From DASTPP01 sp035762175 (GTDB taxonomy: Bacteria; Myxococcota_A; Polyangia; Polyangiales; Polyangiaceae): a stretch of 44,560 nucleotides of DNA. The position numbers were made by a program, and so were the translations under genes. This document shows, one piece after another, positions 26,389 to 34,210 of the stretch. Position 1 is the stretch's first letter. Every line of letters starts with the position of its first letter. The stretch is taken from positions 1 through 44,560 of the forward strand of contig DASTPP010000436.1 of assembly GCA_035762175.1 (NCBI GenBank), in the 5' to 3' direction. The notes under the pieces are model-generated. The model ran no database searches. It was not told the DNA's origin and worked only from the letters and a program-made list of their open reading frames with translations.

Positions 26389-27459
26389 TTACGCTGAGAC
26401 GCCAGACGAGGTGATGGCACGCCCGCCCGACTGACCGGTCTCTTCTTTCGGTGGAACTGGGAACCTGGCATCGAATCGTTTGTTCATCATCTTGCACGCT
26501 TCGACTGGATCTTCTTCGCGTTGAACCTCGTCGAGAAGAATGCGCAGTTTTTCGAGCTTTGTATTGAATGTAGCCATCTGCGAATCACTCATTTTGGTGA
26601 ACACGTCCTTGTCCGGGCTCACGGGTAGAGTAACTACGAGTCGCTCAACGAGCGTGCCAGGCTTTTCTTCCGATGTGATCGTCGAGAAACTTCGGAGCAT
26701 GTCGTCCACGAGCGCGCGTAGAGCCTTGTGGTCGTCAAATGTCACCTTCTTCGATACAGGGTCGATGGCGACCTCAGGACGGAACAGACGCCCGGCTGCG
26801 ATCGTGAGACCAATGCCCGGGGGCCCGGCATTGCCATTGTGGTCAAAGTGGCACGACTTCCAGCCTTTGAGCGCCCGGACTACGCGTAGAAACTGTACCT
26901 CAGCTTCGTTTCTGAAGCGCTCGGCGACCCACTTCGCGAGTCCCTTCGGATCCGAAGGCTCCCACTCGCGGTGTTCCTCGCCAGAGTTCAACTTTCCTTT
27001 GGCCAGGTAGAGCCTGCGCGGCTCGACTTCGGGATCTTCGGAGGTGTAGACGGCGAGGTCGACATGGTATACTTGCTCGCCGTCGATTTGATACCGAACG
27101 GTGACGCAAGACCGCTTAACTACCGTGCCGAGCGAGGTCTGGTCCTTGAGTGCCTCGTAGACAAGGGCTTTGAGATCGACAGGGTTCGGGTGTTTGCTCT
27201 TCGCCACGTTGAAGTCGAGCCCGACATCGATGTCGTAATCTCCGTTTTTAGGGTCGATCCCGGTGCCCATTTCGTAGCTGCCTTGATTGAACCACCGGAA
27301 AGTTGGCACATCCTTCCCCTCATCGCGCATGGCGGCGAACCGGCTTTTGAGCCTGTTTAGGACGGCATTGCGACGTTTTACAAGCGTCGCGTTCTCTTCG
27401 TAGCGCGTGAGACGGATGATGTCGTCGTACTGCACAAACTGTTTTTGGATGTTGGCCAT
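26389..27459 (-). CDS. CD-NTase (cGAS/DncV-like nucleotidyltransferase) of type II CBASS
   Basis: Makes a cyclic oligonucleotide second messenger on phage infection. It has 356 residues from ATG 27459, which directly follows a perfect AGGAGG; a Met 11 codons upstream (27492) lacks such a site. The nucleotidyltransferase signature is GSYEMGT (60-66) followed by the metal-binding pair D76 and D78 in DYDIDVG, with the third acid D134 in YHVDLAVY. The body is helical, ending in a flexible tail rich in Gly/Ser with a small final residue (SSGVSA), fitting C-terminal conjugation by Cap2. It is the first gene of the operon. The clade is not certain; with a SAVED-type effector a cyclic tri- or tetranucleotide product is likely, but that is inference. 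Confidence 0.94.
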   Translation of the reverse strand: MANIQKQFVQYDDIIRLTRYEENATLVKRRNAVLNRLKSRFAAMRDEGKDVPTFRWFNQGSYEMGTGIDPKNGDYDIDVGLDFNVAKSKHPNPVDLKALVYEALKDQTSLGTVVKRSCVTVRYQIDGEQVYHVDLAVYTSEDPEVEPRRLYLAKGKLNSGEEHREWEPSDPKGLAKWVAERFRNEAEVQFLRVVRALKGWKSCHFDHNGNAGPPGIGLTIAAGRLFRPEVAIDPVSKKVTFDDHKALRALVDDMLRSFSTITSEEKPGTLVERLVVTLPVSPDKDVFTKMSDSQMATFNTKLEKLRILLDEVQREEDPVEACKMMNKRFDARFPVPPKEETGQSGGRAITSSGVSA

Positions 27460-27833
27460 GGGCCTCCTCGAAGGTGGTATTTGAAGTTCCAAGGCTCGAA
27501 CTACCGCCGCGCCGTTTCTCGGTCTGAATGTAGGGCGGGGGGCGTGGCCCTGCGCTACACTGTTCCTAGCTATGGTTACCCTTCTTTAGCCACGGGCGTC
27601 GTATTGGCAAGCCTGGGCATCAGATTAGGATGACGTTATTTGTTAGCTCTTGGGTACTGCTTCGGCTTGTGCCCGTGCCTCTGACTTGTGGTTAGCTCTT
27701 GACAAGCGTTCCGAACGTCGGCCTCGACGGGCCCGGCACCCCTGCGGTACGCGTGGCGATACCAACCATCTTCCGCAGGAGGTCCAGTGCCTGCCTTCTC
27801 GCTTGGCTCTTCCTGTCCGTCATGAACCGCTTA
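27460..27833. other. Upstream region of the CBASS operon
   Basis: This segment holds the CBASS ribosome binding site (AGGAGG at 27463-27468 on the minus strand) and, presumably, its promoter, although I found no convincing -35/-10 pair. An 11-bp direct repeat GTTAGCTCTTG occurs at 27642-27652 and 27691-27701 (49 bp apart); the second copy overlaps the end of the small open frame at 27692-27823. The right end is cut by the IS5-family element, so the original upstream DNA continues at 28751. Confidence 0.45.
27692..27823 (-). CDS. Possible small protein upstream of the CBASS operon
   Basis: A 43-codon frame starting at ATG 27823 gives a basic peptide (MTDRKSQARRQALDLLRKMV, then IATRTAGVPGPSRPTFGTLV and a short end). 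The first 20 residues could form an amphipathic helix. It resembles no family I know. No Shine-Dalgarno is visible, and the IS element begins 11 bp before the start codon, so any original promoter is separated from it. It could be a leader peptide or the decayed end of a longer gene. Confidence 0.25.
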   Translation of the reverse strand: MTDRKSQARRQALDLLRKMVGIATRTAGVPGPSRPTFGTLVKS

Positions 27834-28747
27834 GAGCGTGTTGAACTGAAAATCGTGCTACCATGCCCGGAATGAGCCCCCCGCCTCCGACCCGATCCGA
27901 ATCCGAGTACGCCCTGCCGGCGCCGGGCACGCCGCGCAAGGCGTATTCCACCGACATGACGGACGAGGAATGGGACGTCTACCAGCGCTTCTTCCCCGAG
28001 CACGTCGGGCATCCGGGGCTGTCCGCACCCACGACGTCCGTGCGCGAGCTGTTGAACGCGATGCGCTATCGGAAGCGCACTAGCTGCCAGTGGCGAAACC
28101 TGCCGAACGACGTTCCCAAATGGGACAAGGTCACCCGCTACTTTTACAAGTGGCGCAACGAAGGGCGCTTCGAGGCGCTGCGCGCGTACGCGACGGCGGC
28201 GGCACGCGAAGCCGAGGGCCGGAGTGCTCACCCGACGGCCGCCTCGATCGATACCCAGTCCGTCAAGACGACGAGCGTCGGCGGCCCGAAGGGCTTCGAC
28301 GGGGCGAAGAAGGTCAAGGGGCGCAAGCGCGCGATCGCCGTCGACGCGCTCGGGCTCCTCTTGACCGTGATCGTCGTCGTCGCATCGGTCACCGAAGGCA
28401 AATGCGGCGCGCGCTTGTTGCGAAAGCTCCACGCCGAGCACCCGACCGTGTCGCTGGTCTTCGCGGACCTCGGCTTCCGCAAAGACGTCGTCGACGAGGC
28501 GTCGGCCGAAACGGGCATCGCCGTCGAGCTCTCTTCGAAACCGTCGGGCGCCCCCGGCTTCGTTCCGCTCAAGCTGCGGTGGAAGGTCGAGCGGACGTAC
28601 GGTTGGTTTACGTTCTTCCGCGTGCTGAGCAAGGACTACGACCGCACGATCGCGTCGGCGCAGGCATGGATCGACCTCACGATGGCCGATGTCGCCCTGC
28701 GTCGATTTGCGCACGCTCATGCCTCCTAAACCCAGTTCAACACACTC
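27834..28747 (+). mobile_element. IS5-family insertion sequence, complete, 914 bp
   Basis: Terminal inverted repeats are GAGCGTGTTGAACTG (27834-27848) and its near-perfect complement at 28733-28747 (14 of 15). A 3-bp target duplication TTA flanks both ends (27831-27833 and 28748-28750). Ends beginning GAG and a TNA target are typical of the IS1031/IS427-like groups of the IS5 family. It carries one transposase gene with all DDE residues. The intact ends and target duplication point to a recent insertion, between the CBASS operon and the CHAT-NACHT gene. Confidence 0.93.
27863..28729 (+). CDS. IS5-family transposase
   Basis: DDE transposase, 288 residues. The N-terminal DUF4096-like part (LTDEEW-type MTDEEWDVYQRFFP and VRELLNAMRYRKRTSCQWRNLP) is followed by the catalytic domain. 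It has the first Asp in SIDTQSVKTTSVGGP, the second in LVFADLGFRK and the Glu in RWKVERTYGWF, with the Y-(2)-R-(3)-E-(6)-K-like neighbourhood of the family. DYDRT near the end is also typical. The gene is a single uninterrupted frame filling nearly the whole element. GC is higher than in the CBASS genes beside it, a sign of separate origin. Confidence 0.95.
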   Translation: MPGMSPPPPTRSESEYALPAPGTPRKAYSTDMTDEEWDVYQRFFPEHVGHPGLSAPTTSVRELLNAMRYRKRTSCQWRNLPNDVPKWDKVTRYFYKWRNEGRFEALRAYATAAAREAEGRSAHPTAASIDTQSVKTTSVGGPKGFDGAKKVKGRKRAIAVDALGLLLTVIVVVASVTEGKCGARLLRKLHAEHPTVSLVFADLGFRKDVVDEASAETGIAVELSSKPSGAPGFVPLKLRWKVERTYGWFTFFRVLSKDYDRTIASAQAWIDLTMADVALRRFAHAHAS

Positions 28748-28867
28748 TTACGGTCGTCAGGGATGCACTAGGCATTGGGACAACGAGGGGCGCGCCGAGA
28801 CGTTAGTCGCGCAACGCACAACGAAGCAAGAATTCTTTGCTGCGCATGGTGACGTTTCTCTCCCTGA

Positions 28868-31003
28868 TTATTGGTTCAACATGAATCTTTGGCGAATTTC
28901 TTTGGACTTGATCTGCGTGGCTGCGCTTGATATTCGAGTTGGGCACTTGCAATCCCATTCCGCGCTGGCAGCGATTGCGACCCACTGCTCGTCTGCGTTT
29001 CTGCCGACGAGCCCCGGATCTAGTTCGTCGAAATTGGAGCATTCGGTCAGGCATATCGCCCGGGCCGCAATGACGTCCTGACTTGGCGAGGCAGCAGTCG
29101 TAGTGTCCAGCCCTGCACGGCGAATGGTGAATGAATCTGATTTGCAACTGTCGCGCGACGGCGCGAGGCTTGGCTTCTTGTAGACAACGCGACCGCTAGT
29201 TTTTGCGCTCAATTCGAGCGCTGCTGCGCAATCAATGAGAGACTCGACGCTACCCTTGAACTCCGAACCCATTGAATCTTTTGTTCGATTTTCGATGAAC
29301 GTGCGATAGTAGAAACCGAGGCGATTGGTGGCTTGGCTACTGGTGCTAGAGGCGTTCCTGTAGAAAGCTGATATGATTATGTCCAGGTCGCGGTAGTTCA
29401 TTTCGTTCTCCCAAAGTCCGGAGTTGCTCAGCCAGCTTTCTATCCGCGCTGCTTCCTTTGCCAGATATGGACCAATCTCGTCGTCGTCGCTCACAATCTG
29501 CGGCGGGAGCGTTCTTCTTTTGGGTCCAAAAAAACGATGAAACAGAATGCTGACTACGCACTGGTGCTTGTAGTCGGCATCGTTCGAGGTGATATTTTCT
29601 GCGATCGTTCGCCAGCCTCCGAGACCCGCTCGCACGGCATAGGGTCTAGAGAGCAAAATGACTTTCAGGGGTAGCCGGCTTGACCAGTCGAGTAGTAGGT
29701 CGGCATTGGTGGGGTCGACAAACCATAGCTCATCGTAAGCGTCTATCAGAACGGTGAGTTGACCGCCCACCGGGCCCAGCGCGTCGTTGACTTCCTTAAC
29801 GTATTTGTCGATCAGTTCTCGTGCTTCTGGCCGGTGAAGATCAGTGCGGGCGTCGTAATAGACCGCGATGCGCTTCAGGTCCCCATGGAGAAAACGCTGA
29901 CAAAGATCCGCCTCTACGGCCTGGGAGGCAACGGTCTTGCCTGTCCCACCGTCGGCCAGAATGAGGCCCTTGGAGTGGCTTGAAGGGTCGTTGCTGGCCG
30001 TTATTTCGTCCGCTATGATTTCGTTAAATCTCTTCGGTTTTGCTCCAGGGCCAGATGGTGTGACGACTCTGGTGTTAATGAGTGGTACTGTGGGCCAGCG
30101 TCCTTCGAAGGCATTCACTCGCTGCGCGCAATAGGCGGCGTAGCGCGCTCGAATCTCCGCGCGCTGAATCGACGAACTCATGTCGTCGGGCGCTTTTGCT
30201 GTCAATGGTCTGACAATTGCCGCTAGGCAAGCTGACAGCACTACGAGAACCACGAGGACCCAGTAATGGGCCGGGCTAGGGCTCGGACCGGATCTGGGCG
30301 TGGGCCCGGGCATGAGAATCACGTCCTCGGCTTTCACCCCGTCCTTGACCCAAAGCTGCGGCACATCCTCTTCACCAAGATTGTGCGATTCTATTGACGT
30401 GAGCCCCAGTTTGAATGCGCCTTGAACATGCAGGCCGAATGCCAACCCCTGGTAGAAGGCAGCGGCGAACCTGCACGCCACCTCGTCACCGATGGCTGTA
30501 CTCATGCCGACGACACAGTCGACGACTTCTCTGATCGCACGCGCCTGCTCCTTGCTGTAGCAGGCATTAAGAACGACTACCCGCACTTCGACTTTGCTCC
30601 GGACGGCCTCGAATAGACTCTTCAGGGCGCGAGCCTTCACGAGTTCGTGGCCGCCGCGCTCGCCGTGCAGAACTATCCCCTCGGGATCTTTCACTCCGTG
30701 TCCACTGAAGTGCATCACGAGGGGCTTGTCCTCGAGAAGCCCCTGTGTCAGGTCATCAACAGTGGCGGCCAGCCGAATTTTCAGCGAGAAAAATTCCCGG
30801 CCGTCGGCGGCACGAATCTTCTGCTCAATGGCGCGCGACTCCTCATGCAATTTGATCCTGGTTGTGTTTTCGGGGTTGGCCGCCAAGAAAAGGATCAATG
30901 CCTTGCGAGTGGCCATTTTTGCAGGCGTTACCGTAGATGGTGGCGTTGAGTCTTGCTCGGCACTGTTCGATGTCGGGAGGGCTTCTACGTCACGACGAGC
31001 CAT
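28868..31003 (-). CDS. CHAT caspase-like protease, membrane helix and NACHT-type NTPase fusion
   Basis: Probable defence or death effector of 711 residues. The N-terminal CHAT domain (about 33-230) starts with ALILFLAANPENTTRIKL and has the catalytic dyad His102 (VMHFSGHGVKD) and Cys148 (VVVLNACYSKEQ). A Pro/Ser linker leads to one transmembrane helix (about 247-265, YWVLVVLVVLSACLAAIV). A P-loop NTPase of NACHT type follows: Walker A LADGGTGKT (350-357) and Walker B LTVLIDAYDEL (416-426), then LLSRP sensor-like residues. The last 200 residues show no repeat sensor that I recognise. The layout resembles bacterial NLR-like proteins and animal caspase-NLR partners fused into one chain. It is not coupled to the CBASS operon; the IS element lies between. 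ATG 31003 has a nearby AGG; Met30 is an alternative. Confidence 0.88.
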   Translation of the reverse strand: MARRDVEALPTSNSAEQDSTPPSTVTPAKMATRKALILFLAANPENTTRIKLHEESRAIEQKIRAADGREFFSLKIRLAATVDDLTQGLLEDKPLVMHFSGHGVKDPEGIVLHGERGGHELVKARALKSLFEAVRSKVEVRVVVLNACYSKEQARAIREVVDCVVGMSTAIGDEVACRFAAAFYQGLAFGLHVQGAFKLGLTSIESHNLGEEDVPQLWVKDGVKAEDVILMPGPTPRSGPSPSPAHYWVLVVLVVLSACLAAIVRPLTAKAPDDMSSSIQRAEIRARYAAYCAQRVNAFEGRWPTVPLINTRVVTPSGPGAKPKRFNEIIADEITASNDPSSHSKGLILADGGTGKTVASQAVEADLCQRFLHGDLKRIAVYYDARTDLHRPEARELIDKYVKEVNDALGPVGGQLTVLIDAYDELWFVDPTNADLLLDWSSRLPLKVILLSRPYAVRAGLGGWRTIAENITSNDADYKHQCVVSILFHRFFGPKRRTLPPQIVSDDDEIGPYLAKEAARIESWLSNSGLWENEMNYRDLDIIISAFYRNASSTSSQATNRLGFYYRTFIENRTKDSMGSEFKGSVESLIDCAAALELSAKTSGRVVYKKPSLAPSRDSCKSDSFTIRRAGLDTTTAASPSQDVIAARAICLTECSNFDELDPGLVGRNADEQWVAIAASAEWDCKCPTRISSAATQIKSKEIRQRFMLNQ

Positions 31004-31455
31004 GTTTCAAAACCTGCCAGCCGTGTGTGGTTCTGAGTCTCTGCTGAACTCTGTTGGGCGCTATATGCTTGGACAGGGTATGCTCGGGCCTTCAGCCTGA
31101 ACCCCTTCAGGCTTCGCACACCCGCCACGTTATGGGCCCACTCTGCCACAGTTGTGCAGTCATCCCCATTCGGCTGCGCGAATTAAGTAGACACTCGGCT
31201 TCGTCAGCAAAGCTTACCGACATGAGCGCCGCCAGGCTCAACCAAGCCAACTGCCCGACTATCGCTGAGCCGTCTCTCCTGAGCCCTTGAGCTTTGTTGG
31301 CTTCGTTGCGCTTGTGCTTGGGAAAGCTTGATTTGCACTGCCTTGGCATTCGCATCCTATCAAACGTCGAGTTGCCTCGACCCGCAGGCTCCGACGTTTG
31401 ACCAAGGCGCTCGACGACAATCTTTTTGTACCACGCCCCCGCTCCACAACGCCCC
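31004..31455. other. Right edge of the lower-GC block, no gene supported
   Basis: About 450 bp with intermediate GC. An imperfect inverted repeat (TCAAACGTCGAG at 31360-31371 against CTCCGACGTTTGA at 31389-31401, one bulge, 17-nt loop) lies 55 bp beyond the end of the pseudogene at 31456 and could act as its terminator. No copy of the tRNA-Thr 3' end is seen. From about 31430 onward GC returns to the genome level. Confidence 0.4.
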
Positions 31456-32264
31456 TCACACTCCGCCCCTGCCCCACCCTTCCTTCTCTATCGCCTCCAT
31501 CAGCGCCTTCTTCCTCCCGAAATCCCGCCGAATCCTCGCGATAACCGCCTTGAACCCCTTGCCCAGCCCCGCCTCCAACGCTCCCCGCTCCAGCGCCCGC
31601 AGTACCTTGATGATGTCGGTGAGGTGCTGGCGCGAGGGGGTGCTGATGAACTGCGGCACCACCTTCTCCTCGAAGACCGCGAGCGCCTCGCGCGGGTGCC
31701 CCGCCGCGAGCCCGCCCGCCAGCATCAGCCACGCGCGCGGAACGATGGGGCGCCGTCGAGCTTCGCGCAGCGCGTCGAGCGGCTTGCCTTCGAACAAGAA
31801 GATGTCGACCAGCGCCGACGCCGCTTTTTTCGCCTGCGGGTGCTCGATGGCGAGGTGGTCGATCGCCCGCTGCCGCCAGCCGGGCCAGGCGCCCGCCGCC
31901 TTCGCCCGCCGTCGCAACGTCCGGAAAAGCTCGGGCCCCGGGTCTTCGACAAAGCCCCGCCAGACCGCCTCGACGGCGCGGTCGGGTTGGCCCACGCGGC
32001 GAGGGGCGCGTCGCACGCGATGCCCCCGGCGCCGGCCGAGCCGCCCGCGCCGTTGCCCCCGCCCGAACCCCCGCCGCCGAGGCCTGCCGAGCCGTCCGTT
32101 GTCGAGCCGCCCGGGCCTGCCCCACGGGAGCCGCCCGAGCCGGCGGTCGAGGCGCCCTCGGGGTCGTCGCCCCCGCACGCTGCAGGGGCCGCCGCGAACC
32201 AACCAAGGCGACGTTCGGCGGCTACGAACTTTGTCACAAAGAAACGTAATAACGAATCTGCCAC
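31456..32264 (-). pseudogene. Chimeric remnant: Gly/Ser lipoprotein stalk joined out of frame to a helical C-terminal fragment
   Basis: Two frames share this segment. The right one (from 32264) reads AAAPAACGGDDPEGAS and a Gly/Ser-rich stalk ending GGIACDAPLAAW, like the start of a Polyangia lipoprotein. The left one, ending at 31456, reads RAVEAVWRGFVEDPGPELF, KAAGAWPGWRQRAIDHLAIE and FKAVIARIRRDFGRKKALME. This resembles the C-terminal helical repeat region of SWIM zinc-finger / DUF6880-type proteins, without its SWIM finger. Frame changes near 31990-32030. Both halves are incomplete, so I read it as a recombination joint with decayed genes, not one frameshifted gene. The family call for the left half is tentative. 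Confidence 0.5.
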
Positions 32265-32441
32265 GCGGCCGTCAAGGCGAGCCAGGCGCGGGCCATGCGG
32301 GCCCTCGGCCGGGGCTCGCGGTGACGTTGGGGGGCGCCCTCACCCTCGGTGCTTCTCTCGGGGGGAGAGGGCGAGGGTGGGGGCGAGCGGCCGATTGTCG
32401 TGGAGGCGGCCGGGGCGGGGCGCCGAGGCGAGGGGCGACCG

Positions 32442-33297
32442 CTACTCGCCGGGGTCGCCCTCGCCCTCGGGCGCGGGCGGAGCGGTCGGGGCGCCGTCGG
32501 GGCCCGGCTCGTCGGCCGCGGGGCTGCGGCGGCGCTTGCCCGAGAAGAGCGACGGTACGAGCAGGTCGGCGTCGCCCTCTTGCCAGCGCACGTACGACAC
32601 CGCGCGCCGCCCCAGGTCGTAGGTGCGCACCACCAGCCGAAAGGCCCGCGCCTTGTCGTCGTCGTAGCGGGTCGGCAGGCCCGCGCCGTCCGAGCCGACG
32701 TGCCGGCGGCCGAGGGCGGCGAGCAGTTGCAAGCTCAGTTCGGCGGCGCGGTCGACTTCGGCGGCGGGCACGGGCAGGCGGGCCTGGTGCTCGGGGGGCA
32801 GGCCGCCGAAGAGCTCGGCGAGGGCGCCCAGATCGCGGGCGGTGTCGAGGTGGCCGAGGCCGCTGCGAATCGCCGCCACCCGGTCGGCGTCGACCAGGCC
32901 GTACTTGGCCACGCCCTCGGCGACCGAGAGCATCCGGTCGCGCATGGGCGTGGCTTCGGCCAGCAGGGTGGGCACGTCGGCGGCGCCCTCGGCCGCGAGC
33001 AGGGCCATCAGATCGACGTAATAATAGGGTGTAGACGTAGTCGCGCAGCTTGCGCAGAGTGGCGAGGTCGAGCAGCGGCAGCGTGGCGATGATAGGCATC
33101 AGCGCCTCGAGGTGAACCAGGGCGCCGAACACGATCGAGAGAACGACAGCGAGGTTGGCGGTGATGCGCCCGACCTCCTCGGGGCGCAGGGCGTCGAGGT
33201 CGGGGCGCGCCCGGGCGTAGGCCTCGGCGGCCTCGTGGCGCGAGATGGGTTGAATGAGGGTGGTGGGGGTGGTGGGGCGGTAGGTCGGCAGGGTCAT
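32442..33297 (-). pseudogene. Conserved hypothetical gene interrupted by a +1 frameshift
   Basis: From ATG 33297 (after AGGAG) the frame gives MTLPTYRPTTPTTLIQPISR, a helical region with HEAAEAYARARPDLDALRPE, and ends in LRDYVYT near 33035. The continuation YYYVDLMALLAAEGAADVPT...VRTYDLGRRAVSYVRWQEGD lies in the next frame to 32442. Removing one C from the ACCC at about 33031-33034 joins them into roughly 284 residues. I recall similar proteins of unknown function in Polyangia, with the same MALLAAEG and AVSYVRW blocks. It is either a true pseudogene, a sequencing error, or a shift site. No catalytic motif is visible. Confidence 0.62.
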
Positions 33298-33542
33298 GGT
33301 CGGCTCCTTGGTGCTTCTGATCGTCCCTTCGGCCACCCCTCGGGCCGGTTGCTAACCCCGCCGATCTTTTTGTCTCCGCCCCGCTTTTTTCCGGTCGCGT
33401 GGCCGAAACTCCCTGCGAGGGCAGGGGGGCGGGCCGGCCAGGCCGGCCGCCTTCGTGCCGGCGGGCAACCAGCCGCGAGGGCAAGGATGGACCGGGGGGG
33501 CCGCAGGGGGGCCCCGCGGGGGGGCGACCGGGGGGGCGACCG

Positions 33543-33905
33543 GGGCGCTCGCCGAAGCCAGACCGTTCGGCCGCGACGAAGTCGTTGGCCGACCGAAGCC
33601 GAACCCTTCGGTCTCGAACGGAGGCGTTGGCCGACCGAAGCCGAACCCTTCGGTCGGCAACGAATTCGATGGTCGATCGAAGCCCGACCCTTCGGCCGGC
33701 AACGAATTCGATGGTCGATCGAAGGCGGACCGTTCAAACCGAGGGGTTTCGGGGCGAATTTCGAACGGTCGGGCTTTGGGTCGGGCCCGGCGGGGCTTCG
33801 AACGAACGGTCGGGCTTTGGGGGAGGGGACGGATCCGTAGCCGGGCGAAGGGTCGGCCTTTGGTCGGGCAACGCTTCCGTTGGGGTAGAACGGTCAGGCT
33901 TCGGC
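33543..33905. repeat. 42-bp tandem repeat array with two opposed halves
   Basis: Units of 42 bp begin at 33543, 33585, 33627, 33669 and 33711; the core is CGACCGAAGCCGAACCCTTCGG, given in full only as its halves CGACCGAAGC and CGAACCCTTCGG. From 33762 to about 33905 the same units recur in the opposite orientation with 41-42 bp steps: an exact 19-bp copy at 33762-33780 and 33803-33821, and GCGAAGGGTCGGCC near 33845. Because 42 is divisible by three, several frames stay open with 14-residue repeats, but none has a convincing start or neighbour. The array lies 300-660 bp upstream of the kinase operon. No spacers of unique sequence, so it is not CRISPR. Confidence 0.75.
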
Positions 33906-34210
33906 CCGCCCCCCTCGTGGCGGTGACCTACGCCTCGCTCCTTGGGGCGGTGCGCAGGCCCTGGCGCAAGTGTGCGGCGGGGGGCGAGGGCGGCGGGGGG
34001 CGAGGGCGGCGGCGAAGGGCCCGGCGACGAGCCGTCGGGCGAGGCGCCGGTCGATGGGCGCGGAGGCGCTCGAGCGCGCGAGAGCCGGCGGCGGGGGCCT
34101 TTGCGGCCCGTTCGGCCTGGGCCAGCACGGGGCAGGCGAGGGCGTTGCCAAGGGCCCGCGACCTCCTCTTTACTGCGGTGCTACGCCGCTGCAGAGAGGG
34201 GGGCGAGACC

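Noticed and set aside
28090..28806. Second open frame inside the IS5 element (plus strand)
   Set aside because: It is an out-of-frame shadow of the transposase, which has all DDE residues in its own single frame.
21727..31455. Direct repeat of the tRNA-Thr 3' end as an att site
   Set aside because: Reading through the right part of the block showed no copy of GGGGTTCAAATCCCC or a close variant, so an att pair is not claimed.
33543..33905. 42-bp repeats as a CRISPR array
   Set aside because: Units abut without spacers and occur in both orientations.
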